Source: Actinokineospora alba (lineage in GTDB: Bacteria > Actinomycetota > Actinomycetes > Mycobacteriales > Pseudonocardiaceae). From it: DNA of 64,000 bases. The notes under the pieces were generated by a model that was not told the DNA's origin, ran no database searches, and worked only from the letters and a program-made list of their open reading frames with translations. The stretch's first letter is position 1, and every line of letters starts with the position of its first letter. Shown here one piece after another: positions 8,592 through 16,596 of the stretch. The DNA lies in NCBI RefSeq assembly GCF_004362515.1, contig NZ_SNXU01000001.1, forward strand, positions 6,200,001 to 6,264,000. Direction: 5' to 3'. Position numbers and translations under genes: made by a program.

Positions 8592-9077
8592 CTAGGCCAA
8601 CTGCTCCACGGCCACCCGCACGATCGACATCGGATCCAGGGCCACATCGACCTCGGTCCCCGACTCGTCACCGGCCAGGCACTCCAGCGTCGCGAGCTGG
8701 GAATCGAGGAGCGCGACCGTGGCGAAATGCCCCTTGCGCCCGCGCAGCCGTTCCGCGAGCAGCGCGCGGTCGCCACGCAGGTGCAGGAACCAGAGCCGCC
8801 CCGCCTGCCGCAGCCGGTCGCGGTACCGCCGGGTCAGCGCCGAACACGCCACCACGCACCCGGTGTCGGAATGCGCGGCGATCCAGTCCGCGACGGCCGC
8901 CAGCCAGGGTTCACGGTCGACGTCGCGCAGCGGCATGCCCGCCGCCATGCGGGCGACGTTGGCCGGTGGGTGGAAGACGTCCGCGTCGACCCAGGGCAGG
9001 CCGAGCCGTTCGGCGAGCAGCGAGGCGACGGTGCTCTTGCCCGAACCCGCCACGCCCATCACGACGACAACCGGCAC
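8592..9077 (-). CDS. gntK: Gluconokinase
   Basis: A 161-residue P-loop kinase of the gluconokinase family, of normal length. The Walker A motif GVAGSGKS is at residues 8-15, DADVFHPPANVARMAAGMPL is the gluconate-binding signature, and CSALTRRYRDRLR and RGRKGHFATVALLDSQ are conserved family segments. The enzyme phosphorylates D-gluconate to 6-phosphogluconate with ATP and so feeds the oxidative pentose phosphate pathway, whose genes lie a few kilobases away. It starts with GTG 18 bases downstream of the LigD-like gene on the same strand. Confidence 0.93.
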   Translation of the reverse strand: MPVVVVMGVAGSGKSTVASLLAERLGLPWVDADVFHPPANVARMAAGMPLRDVDREPWLAAVADWIAAHSDTGCVVACSALTRRYRDRLRQAGRLWFLHLRGDRALLAERLRGRKGHFATVALLDSQLATLECLAGDESGTEVDVALDPMSIVRVAVEQLA

Positions 9078-9094
9078 CTGTCCCCCCTCGCGCT

Positions 9095-10183
9095 CTACAG
9101 CTCAGGTAGATCCTGCTCCTGACCGACCAGCGGTGCCAGCGGATCACCGACGGCGTTCACCCGTTCCAGCACGCCGCGGATGGTCCAGCGGTCCGGGCGC
9201 AGGTCCGGGTCGTCGAGTTCGTCCCAGGTGATCGGGACCGACACCGGCGCCCCCGGTCGTGGGCGGGCGCTGAACGGCGCCACCAGCGTCTTGTTGATCG
9301 CGTTCTGCGTGTAGTCGAGCCGGGCCAGCCCCCGCCTGCGGTCCTTGTACCACTCCCAGCTGACCAGGTCAGGCACGATCCGGCCCACCACCCGGGAGAC
9401 CTTGCGGACCCACTCGCGGGTGTCGGCGAAGGTGTAGCCCGCGCGGATCGGCACCCAGATCTGGATTCCGCGCTGCCCGGTGACTTTCGGCATGGCCGTG
9501 ACCCCGAGGTGCTCCATCGCCGTGCGGTACAGCCGGGCGAGCACCAGGACGTCGTCGAAGCCGGTGTCGGCGCCCGGGTCGATGTCGATCAGCGCCCAGG
9601 TGGGCTGCTCGACGTCCGGCAGCGCCGACGTCCACGGGTGCAGTTCGATGGCGCCGAAGTTCGCCATCCACACCAGTGAGGCCACGCTGTCGACCACCGC
9701 GTAGCACTGCGTCTCGTCGGCGTCGGCCGCGGTGTTGTGCCACCGGGTGAGCCATTCGGGCGCGTGGTCGGGCACTTCCTTGTGCCAGAAGCCCGGTTTG
9801 TCCACACCGTCGGGATACCGGTGCGCGTTCACCGGCCTGCCCGCGAGGTACGGCAGCAGGTGCGGTGCGATCTGGAAGTGGTAGCGGATGAAGTCGCGTT
9901 TGGTGAGCGGCGGATCACCGGGGAACAGGACCTTGTCCAGGTTGGTCAGCCGCAGCTCACGGCCGTCCACCCGCCACCGCCCCGCGTTCCCGAGGTCGTC
10001 CAGCGCGGCCAGTTCGTCGGTCGGACCGGAGGCGACCTCGTCGTTGGTGCGACCGCTCTTGACCGACCGCGGTAGGTCCTCGGGATCCCAGCCGGGTGCG
10101 GCGTGGTCGTCGTTCTTGTGGATCAGCAGCCACTGCTCTTTGCCCGCTCGCCCCTGTCCCCGCGGCTGCCGTACTGACCTCAC
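9095..10183 (-). CDS. LigD-type polymerase domain protein (NHEJ primase-polymerase)
   Basis: A single archaeo-eukaryotic primase-like domain as found in LigD of bacterial non-homologous end joining. Conserved segments include LRLTNLDKVLFPGDP, GFWHKEVPDHAPEW, the metal-binding ALIDIDPG, KVTGQRGIQIWVPI, and RRGLARLDYTQN. The first 50 residues (KEQWLLIHKNDDHA, then GWDPEDLPRS) are the tail of a LigD 3'-phosphoesterase domain, whose body is decayed upstream. The GTG at 10183 has no good ribosome site; a GTG at 9970 would give a polymerase-only protein. It probably synthesises short DNA or RNA stretches at breaks, partnered with Ku and a ligase encoded elsewhere. Confidence 0.82.
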   Translation of the reverse strand: MRSVRQPRGQGRAGKEQWLLIHKNDDHAAPGWDPEDLPRSVKSGRTNDEVASGPTDELAALDDLGNAGRWRVDGRELRLTNLDKVLFPGDPPLTKRDFIRYHFQIAPHLLPYLAGRPVNAHRYPDGVDKPGFWHKEVPDHAPEWLTRWHNTAADADETQCYAVVDSVASLVWMANFGAIELHPWTSALPDVEQPTWALIDIDPGADTGFDDVLVLARLYRTAMEHLGVTAMPKVTGQRGIQIWVPIRAGYTFADTREWVRKVSRVVGRIVPDLVSWEWYKDRRRGLARLDYTQNAINKTLVAPFSARPRPGAPVSVPITWDELDDPDLRPDRWTIRGVLERVNAVGDPLAPLVGQEQDLPEL

Positions 10184-10346
10184 GGGATCACACCCTCGAA
10201 GTCGAAAGACTAGAAGGAGTGGTCCGCGACATGTACCGCGACCCCTTGAGCACCGGCCAGATGACCAACCGACCGTCGACCTTGAGCCGCAGGTCGCAGT
10301 GCACCCCTGCGGGCCCGGTACTGCTGATCGACCGCCCCAGGCTCAC
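10168..10346 (-). pseudogene. Decayed LigD 3'-phosphoesterase domain
   Basis: Read on the minus strand, this stretch encodes recognisable phosphoesterase pieces in shifted frames. VHCDLRLKVDGRLVIWPVLK corresponds to the family HYDLRLE..G.L.SWAVPKGPS region; after a frame change, AVHVADHSF-stop-SFDFEGVIP-stop-GQYG corresponds to the ..VEDHPLEY.DFEGVIP.GQYG motif. Two in-frame stops, a frameshift and the loss of about 60 residues before KEQWLLIHK show it is not functional. The intact polymerase gene follows directly. This fills most of the 280-base gap between that gene and ctaB. Confidence 0.75.
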
Positions 10347-10380
10347 CGCCCACGGCTACCCCGCCGCCGACCTGCGCAAA

Positions 10381-10405
10381 CGACCGCCGCCTAAGGGGAC
10401 CGTGA
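10381..10405 (-). repeat. 25-bp repeat, copy 1
   Basis: This 25-base sequence (central part CCGCCTAAGGGGACC on the plus strand) is repeated exactly, as the reverse complement, at 62001-62025. Here it lies between the ctaB stop and the LigD remnant. It contains an imperfect inverted symmetry. Its role is unknown. Confidence 0.8.
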
Positions 10406-10464
10406 TGCAAGCCGACCACGGTGACCCACCCATCGGCACCATCACCCGGTACGTGACCCGACGT

Positions 10465-11424
10465 TTAAATTCCGGGGAGGCGGAACAGCCAGCCGGTCAC
10501 GGGGAGCGACAGGGCCGAGTCGACGGCGAGGGCGACGAACACCAGCGTCAGGTAGCTGTTCGACAGGTGGAACAGCTTCATCGGGTTGCCCGGCTCACCG
10601 CGCCGGATGGCGCCGTTGAGGCGGTGGGCGAAGATCAGGAACCACAGCCCGGCCAGCAGCGCGAACGCCGTGTAGACCCAGCCGGTGGCGGGCACCAGCA
10701 GCAGCGTCCAGGCGACCATCACCCACGAGTAGATGACGATCTGCTTGGCCACCTGCTGCGGCGTGGCGACCACGGGCAGCATCGGCACACCGGCCGCCGC
10801 GTAGTCGTCGCGGAACTTCATCGCCAGCGCCCAGAAGTGCGGCGGGGTCCAGAAGAAGATCACCCCGAACATGACCAGCGCGGGCCAGCCGATGTCGCCG
10901 GTGACCGCCGACCAGCCGATGACCACCGGCATGCAGCCCGCCGCGCCACCCCAGACGATGTTCTGCGCGGTGCGCCGCTTCAGGATCATCGTGTAGACGA
11001 GGACGTAGAACAGGATCGCGCCGACGGCCATGGCCGCGGCGAGCAGGTTCGTGGTGGCCCAGAGCCAGGCGAACGACAGCACGCCCAGGATGACGCCGAA
11101 GACGAGCGCGTTGCGGGTCGGCACGACGTGCTGGGCCAGCGGGCGCTGCTTGGTGCGCTTCATCAGCGCGTCGATGTCGGCGTCGACCACGCAGTTGAGC
11201 GCGTTGGCGCTGCCCGCGGCCATGGTTCCGCCGAACAGCGTGGTCAGCACGAGCCACGGCGACGGGATGCCGCGCTCGGCGAGCAGCATCGCGGGCACAG
11301 TCGTGACCAGCAGCAACTCGATGATGCGTGGCTTGGTGAGAGCGACGTAGGCCTTGAAGACCTCGCCGCGGGTCGGCGCTGACGGCGGAACGGCGTCGAC
11401 GGGCACTGGTATCACCGACGACAT
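10465..11424 (-). CDS. ctaB: Protoheme IX farnesyltransferase (heme O synthase)
   Basis: A 319-residue UbiA-family prenyltransferase with about nine membrane helices. The start at 11424 follows AGGAG by 6 bases. The two Asp-rich polyprenyl-diphosphate sites are seen as NCVVDADIDALMKRTKQRPL and the second loop FRDDYAAAG; TKPRIIELLLVTTVPA is the typical first segment. It attaches the farnesyl chain to heme B to make heme O for cytochrome c oxidase, and CtaA (at the window start) converts that to heme A. It is divergent from tkt, as in mycobacteria. Confidence 0.95.
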   Translation of the reverse strand: MSSVIPVPVDAVPPSAPTRGEVFKAYVALTKPRIIELLLVTTVPAMLLAERGIPSPWLVLTTLFGGTMAAGSANALNCVVDADIDALMKRTKQRPLAQHVVPTRNALVFGVILGVLSFAWLWATTNLLAAAMAVGAILFYVLVYTMILKRRTAQNIVWGGAAGCMPVVIGWSAVTGDIGWPALVMFGVIFFWTPPHFWALAMKFRDDYAAAGVPMLPVVATPQQVAKQIVIYSWVMVAWTLLLVPATGWVYTAFALLAGLWFLIFAHRLNGAIRRGEPGNPMKLFHLSNSYLTLVFVALAVDSALSLPVTGWLFRLPGI

Positions 11425-11736
11425 CTCGCTCCTCAGATCTGCTCGCGACCCGGCTGAGACGCCGGTCACGGCGGTTGCGTCCGCGCCACGGGACGCCCGC
11501 GACACCGAACGAAATGTTAACCGCGAGTCTCCTGGGTACCCGTATCGGGTGGCGGCGTGGGGCCCGAAGTCGGTCGCGAATCACATCGGCGGACCCCGGC
11601 GACTACGCTGACCACGGACCAGGGATGGGATGCGGGTCCGGCCAGGTCGCCCCCTACGGTATCGATCTAGAATCCAGGGGCAAAGGGTGATCATGAGCCG
11701 CGAACCCGCCAGACGTGGAAATGGGAGCTCAAGTCC
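11425..11736. promoter_or_regulatory. Divergent promoter region between ctaB and tkt
   Basis: This 312-base non-coding stretch separates the divergent ctaB and tkt genes and should hold both promoters. A TAGAAT box near 11668 is a possible -10 for tkt, with GGGAG near 11723 as its ribosome site. I see no open frame with coding character and no strong hairpin. Confidence 0.5.
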
Positions 11737-13854
11737 GTGTCCGTCAGTGAAGTACCCAGTGAATTGACCGAACTCACCACCGCGGTGCTGCCCGAGGACT
11801 GGACTGACCTCGACAAGCGCGCGGTCGACACGATCCGCGTGCTCGCCGCCGACGCCGTGCAGAACGTCGGCAACGGCCACCCCGGCACCGCGATGAGCCT
11901 GGCGCCGCTGGCCTACACGCTCTACCAGCGCGCGATGCGCCACGACCCCAGCGACCCGGACTGGATCGGCCGCGACCGGTTCGTGCTGTCCTGCGGACAC
12001 TCCAGCCTCACCCAGTACCTGCAGCTGTTCCTCTCCGGCTACGGCCTGGAGATCGAGGACATCGCCGCACTGCGCACCTGGGGCTCCAAGACCCCGGGCC
12101 ACCCGGAGCACGGCCACACCAAGGGCGTGGAGATCACCACCGGCCCGCTGGGCCAGGGCCTGGCCTCCGCGGTCGGCATGGCGATGGCCGCCCGCCGCGA
12201 GCGCGGCCTGTTCGACCCGGACGCCAAGCCGGGTGAGAGTGTCTTCGATCACCACGTCTACGTGGTCGCCTCCGACGGCGACATCGCCGAGGGCGTCACC
12301 TCCGAGGCGTCGGCAATCGCGGGCCGCCAGCAGCTGGGCAACCTGATCGTCTTCTACGACGACAACGAGATCTCGATCGAGGACGACACCAAGATCGCGA
12401 TGGCCGAGGACACGGCCAAGCGTTACGAGTCCTACGGCTGGCACGTGCAGCGCGTCCTCGGCGGCGAGAACGTCACCGGCATCCTCGAGGCGATCGAGAA
12501 CGCCAAGGCCGAGACCGGCAAGCCGTCGTTCATCCTGCTGCGCACGGTGATCGGCTACCCGGCGCCGAAGCTGATGAACACCGGCAAGGCGCACGGCGCC
12601 GCGCTGGGCGACGAAGAGGTCGCCGCGGTCAAGAAGATCCTGGGCTTCGACCCGGAGAAGACCTTCGAGGTCGACCCGGCCGTGCTCGCCCACGCCCGCG
12701 AGGTCGGCGAGCGTGGCAAGGCCGCCCGCGCCGACTGGGAGACCGAGTTCGAGAAGTGGGCTCAGGCCAACCCGGAGCGCAAGGCACTGCTGGACCGGGC
12801 GAGCGCCTACAAGCTGCCCGCCGGCTTCGTCGAGGCGCTGCCGAGCTGGGACCCGGACGCCAAGGGCGTCGCCACCCGCAAGGCCTCCGGCGAGGTGCTC
12901 AACGCGATCGGCGACCTGCTGCCCGAGCTGTGGGGCGGCTCGGCCGACCTGGCCGAGAGCAACAACACCACGATCTCCGGCGCCGACTCGTTCGGTCCCG
13001 TGGAGTCGACCACGAAGCACTGGAACGCGCAGCCCTACGGCCGCACGCTGCACTTCGGTGTCCGCGAGCACGCCATGGGCTCGATCCTCAACGGCATCGT
13101 GCTGCACGGCCCGACCCGCCCCTACGGCGGCACGTTCCTGGTGTTCTCCGACTACATGCGCCCGGCGGTCCGGCTCGCCGCGCTGATGAAGCTGCCGGTC
13201 ACCTACGTCTGGACGCACGACTCCATCGGCCTCGGCGAGGACGGCCCGACGCACCAGCCGATCGAGCACCTGGCCGCGCTGCGCGCGATCCCGGGCCTGG
13301 TCGTGCTGCGCCCGGGTGACGCCAACGAGACCGCCGCGGCCTGGAAGGCGATCCTGTCGCAGTCCGACGCCCCGGTCGGCCTCGCGCTGACCCGGCAGAA
13401 CCTGCCCGTGCTGGAAGGCACGAAGGAGCTGGCGGGCGACAACGTCGCCAAGGGCGGCTACGTGCTGGCCGAGGAGACCGGCGGCCCCGCGCAGGTCGTG
13501 CTGATCGGCACCGGCTCGGAGCTGCAGCTCGCGGTCGAGGCCCGCAAGGTCCTCGAAGCCGACGGCATCCCGACCCGTGTTGTTTCCATGCCGTCCATGG
13601 AGTGGTTCCAGGATCAGGACCAGGCCTACCGCGACACCGTCATCCCGCCGACCGTCAAGGCGCGCGTGGCCGTCGAGGCGGGCATCGCCCAGCCGTGGCA
13701 CCGCTACGTCGGCGACACCGGCGAGGTCATCTCGATCGAGCACTTCGGCGCGTCGGCGGACTACCAGACGCTGTTCCGCGAGTTCGGCTTCACGACCGAG
13801 GCCGTCGTGGCCGCGGCGCGTCGTTCGCTCACCGTGAATGGAGGCCAGAAGTGA
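11737..13854 (+). CDS. tkt: Transketolase
   Basis: A 705-residue transketolase of normal length. It transfers two-carbon units between pentose phosphate pathway sugars using thiamine diphosphate. The N-terminal domain has VGNGHPGTAMSLAPLAYTLY and the ThDP/metal motif SDGDIAEGVTSEA through FYDDNEISIE (residues 185-220). The pyrimidine domain has GVREHAMGSILNGI and VWTHDSIGLGEDGPTHQPIE. GTG start at 11737 with GGGAG upstream. It is first in the tkt-tal-pgi-zwf-opcA-pgl operon, whose genes mostly overlap by 4 bases. Confidence 0.97.
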   Translation: MSVSEVPSELTELTTAVLPEDWTDLDKRAVDTIRVLAADAVQNVGNGHPGTAMSLAPLAYTLYQRAMRHDPSDPDWIGRDRFVLSCGHSSLTQYLQLFLSGYGLEIEDIAALRTWGSKTPGHPEHGHTKGVEITTGPLGQGLASAVGMAMAARRERGLFDPDAKPGESVFDHHVYVVASDGDIAEGVTSEASAIAGRQQLGNLIVFYDDNEISIEDDTKIAMAEDTAKRYESYGWHVQRVLGGENVTGILEAIENAKAETGKPSFILLRTVIGYPAPKLMNTGKAHGAALGDEEVAAVKKILGFDPEKTFEVDPAVLAHAREVGERGKAARADWETEFEKWAQANPERKALLDRASAYKLPAGFVEALPSWDPDAKGVATRKASGEVLNAIGDLLPELWGGSADLAESNNTTISGADSFGPVESTTKHWNAQPYGRTLHFGVREHAMGSILNGIVLHGPTRPYGGTFLVFSDYMRPAVRLAALMKLPVTYVWTHDSIGLGEDGPTHQPIEHLAALRAIPGLVVLRPGDANETAAAWKAILSQSDAPVGLALTRQNLPVLEGTKELAGDNVAKGGYVLAEETGGPAQVVLIGTGSELQLAVEARKVLEADGIPTRVVSMPSMEWFQDQDQAYRDTVIPPTVKARVAVEAGIAQPWHRYVGDTGEVISIEHFGASADYQTLFREFGFTTEAVVAAARRSLTVNGGQK

Positions 13855-14957
13855 CCGACAACCTGAAGGCCCTTTCCGACGCCGGTGTCTCGATCTGGCT
13901 GGACGATCTGTCCCGCGAGCGCCTGACCTCGGGCAACCTCGCCGAGCTGATCCGCGAGCAGCACGTGGTCGGCGTGACGACCAACCCGACGATCTTCGCC
14001 GGCGCGCTGTCGGACGGCGAGGCGTACGACGCGCAGGTCCGTGAGCTGGCCGCGCGCGGCGCGTCGCTCGACGCGGTGGTCCGCGAGCTGACGACCACGG
14101 ACGTGCGCAACGCGTGCGACCTGTTCCGCAGCCACCACTCGGCCTCCGACGGTGTCGACGGCCGGGTGTCGATCGAGGTCGACCCGCGGCTCGCGGCCGA
14201 CACCGAGGCCACCGTGGCCGAGGCGGCCGACCTGTGGAAGACCGTCGACCGGCCGAACCTGCTGGTCAAGATCCCGGCCACGGTCGAGGGCATCCCCGCG
14301 ATCGCGCGCACGCTCGCCGAGGGCATCAGCGTCAACGTCACGCTGATCTTCTCCGTCGAGCGCTACCGCGCGGTCATGGAGGCGTACCTGACCGGCCTGG
14401 AGCGGGCCAAGGAGAACGGCCACGCGCTCAAGTCGATCGAGTCGGTCGCGTCCTTCTTCGTGTCCCGTGTGGACACCGAGATCGACAAGCGGCTCGACGC
14501 CCTGGGCACCGACGAGGCGAAGGCGTTGCGCGGCAAGGCGGCCATCGCGAACGCCCGGCTCGCGTACGCGGCGTTCCAGGAGGTCTTCGCCGGTGAGCGC
14601 TGGGAGGCGCTCGCCGCCGAGGGCGCCCGCCCGCAGCGTCCACTGTGGGCCTCGACCGGTGTGAAGAACCCGGACTACGTGGACACCATGTACGTCGACG
14701 ACCTCGTCGTCGCCGACACGGTCAACACCATGCCCGAGAAGACGCTGCGCGCGGTCGCCGATCACGGCAAGATCAGCGGTGACACCGTCACCGGCACCGC
14801 CGCGCAGGCGCAGGAGGTCTTCGACAAGCTCGCCGAGGTCGGGATCGACCTCGACGACGTCTTCCGGGTCCTGGAGACCGAGGGCGTCGACAAGTTCGAG
14901 AAGTCGTGGGCCGAATTGCTTGAGACAGTGCAGGGACAGCTCGACAAGGCGCACTAG
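13851..14957 (+). CDS. tal: Transaldolase
   Basis: A 368-residue transaldolase. It transfers a dihydroxyacetone unit between sedoheptulose-7-phosphate and glyceraldehyde-3-phosphate. SIWLDDLSRERL and GVTTNPTIFAGAL form the N-terminal signature, and the Schiff-base lysine lies in LLVKIPATVEGI. The start is the GTG at 13851, preceded by GGAGG, and overlaps the tkt stop by 4 bases (GTGA), so an open frame running 250 bases further upstream inside tkt is not used. Pgi follows after 16 bases. Confidence 0.96.
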   Translation: MTDNLKALSDAGVSIWLDDLSRERLTSGNLAELIREQHVVGVTTNPTIFAGALSDGEAYDAQVRELAARGASLDAVVRELTTTDVRNACDLFRSHHSASDGVDGRVSIEVDPRLAADTEATVAEAADLWKTVDRPNLLVKIPATVEGIPAIARTLAEGISVNVTLIFSVERYRAVMEAYLTGLERAKENGHALKSIESVASFFVSRVDTEIDKRLDALGTDEAKALRGKAAIANARLAYAAFQEVFAGERWEALAAEGARPQRPLWASTGVKNPDYVDTMYVDDLVVADTVNTMPEKTLRAVADHGKISGDTVTGTAAQAQEVFDKLAEVGIDLDDVFRVLETEGVDKFEKSWAELLETVQGQLDKAH

Positions 14958-14973
14958 GAAAGGCTGACGCCAC

Positions 14974-16596
14974 GTGGCACACCCCGGAGAGACCGTCGCA
15001 GTAACCATCGTCGACCAGCGGCTCACCGAGGAAGCCGCTTCGCTCGTCCAACAACTGGTGGACGAGTCCGTGGCGTCGAAGCTCGCGGCTCAGGACCCCA
15101 CGCTGTGGGGTCCTGAGGCCGAGGCCGAGTCGGCCGTTCGGCTGGCCTGGACCACGCTGCACGAGACCTCGCGCCCGCTGCTCGCCGAGATCGACGCCCT
15201 CCGCGCGGAACTGCACGCGGAGGGCGTCGACCGGGTGGTCCTCGCGGGCATGGGCGGCTCGTCGCTCGCCCCCGAGGTCATCACCGGCACGGCGGGTGTC
15301 CCGCTCGTCGTGCTCGACACCACCGACCCCGGCCAGGTGGCCGACGCGCTCGCGGGCGACCTGACCCGGACGGTGCTGGTGGTGTCGTCGAAGTCGGGGT
15401 CCACTGTGGAGACCGACAGCCACCGGCGGATCTTCGCCAAGGCGTTCGCCGACGAGGGCATCGACGCGGCCTCGCGCATCGTCGTGGTCACCGACCCGGG
15501 CTCGCCGATGGAAGCCGCTTCGGTGGAAGCGGGCTACCGCAAGGTGTTCCTGGCCAACCCGAACGTCGGCGGGCGCTACTCGGCGCTGACCGCGTTCGGC
15601 CTGGTGCCCGCCGGGCTCGCGGGCGCCGACGTCGCCGAACTGCTCGACGACGCGGCCGACGCGGCCCGGATTCTCAGCACCGACACCGAGGACAACCCGG
15701 CCCTGCTGTTGGCCGCCGCGCTCGGCGCCGCCCACTCGCGGGGCGCGGAGAAGGTCGTCATCGCCGACACCGGCTCCGGCATCAAGGGCTTCGGCGACTG
15801 GGCCGAGCAGCTCGTCGCCGAGTCCACCGGCAAGGACGGCACCGGCCTGCTGCCGGTGGTCGTGGCCGACGCCGACTCCCCCGGCTTCGCCGACGCGGGC
15901 GAGGACGCGACGCCCATCGCGATCGGCCCGCCGGTCAGCGCCATCGCCACGTCCGGTCCGCTCGGCGGGCAGATCCTGCTGTGGGAGTACGCCACCGCGA
16001 TCGTGGGCAGGCTGCTGGGCATCAACCCGTTCGACCAGCCCGACGTCGAGGCGGCGAAGACGGCGGCGCGCGCGCTGCTCGACTCCCCCGACGCCTCGGC
16101 CGAGGTCGCTCCGTCCTTTGTGGATGGTGACGTCGAGCTGTATCCTTCCGACGGCTGGCTGCCCGAGGGCGTCGACTCGCTCCCGGGTGCGCTGACCGCG
16201 CTGCTCGACGCCGCGCCCGAGTTCGGCTACGTGTCCGTCCAGGCCTATCTCGACCGGCTCGACGACGCCTCGGCCCTGCTGCTGCGCTCGGAAGTCGCGC
16301 GGCGCAGCGGTTTGCAGACCACGTTCGGTTGGGGACCACGGTTCCTGCACTCGACCGGGCAGTACCACAAGGGCGGGCACCAGAACGGCGTGTTCCTCCA
16401 GATCACCGGCGCTGTGGAGGAAGACCTGCCGGTGCCCGACCGCCCCTACACCCTCGGCGTGCTCCAGCACGCCCAAGCTCTCGGCGACGGACAGGTCCTC
16501 GCCGACCACGGCAGGCCCGTCCTGCGACTGCACTTCACCGATCGCGCCGCGGGGCTCGCGCATCTGGTGAAGGCCCTCTCGGAGGTTAACCGGTGA
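14974..16596 (+). CDS. pgi: Glucose-6-phosphate isomerase
   Basis: A 540-residue phosphoglucose isomerase of the actinobacterial type. The sugar-phosphate binding SIS segments are VVLAGMGGSSLAPEVI and VLVVSSKSGSTVETDS; FGWGPRFLHSTGQYHKGG at the C-terminal end carries conserved catalytic-region residues. It interconverts glucose-6-phosphate and fructose-6-phosphate, feeding Zwf directly. GTG start. Its presence between tal and zwf differs from Mycobacterium tuberculosis, where pgi lies elsewhere, but this order is known in other actinomycetes. Confidence 0.93.
   Translation: MAHPGETVAVTIVDQRLTEEAASLVQQLVDESVASKLAAQDPTLWGPEAEAESAVRLAWTTLHETSRPLLAEIDALRAELHAEGVDRVVLAGMGGSSLAPEVITGTAGVPLVVLDTTDPGQVADALAGDLTRTVLVVSSKSGSTVETDSHRRIFAKAFADEGIDAASRIVVVTDPGSPMEAASVEAGYRKVFLANPNVGGRYSALTAFGLVPAGLAGADVAELLDDAADAARILSTDTEDNPALLLAAALGAAHSRGAEKVVIADTGSGIKGFGDWAEQLVAESTGKDGTGLLPVVVADADSPGFADAGEDATPIAIGPPVSAIATSGPLGGQILLWEYATAIVGRLLGINPFDQPDVEAAKTAARALLDSPDASAEVAPSFVDGDVELYPSDGWLPEGVDSLPGALTALLDAAPEFGYVSVQAYLDRLDDASALLLRSEVARRSGLQTTFGWGPRFLHSTGQYHKGGHQNGVFLQITGAVEEDLPVPDRPYTLGVLQHAQALGDGQVLADHGRPVLRLHFTDRAAGLAHLVKALSEVNR

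Noticed and set aside
10096..11382. A plus-strand frame from the LigD region through ctaB
   Set aside because: It is antisense to ctaB over most of its length, and the first part overlaps the decayed phosphoesterase domain, which explains the sequence better.
11581..13743. A 720-residue open frame antisense to tkt
   Set aside because: It is the mirror of a GC-rich gene: third-codon G/C keeps the opposite frame open. The protein has no domain and is low in complexity, while tkt is certain.
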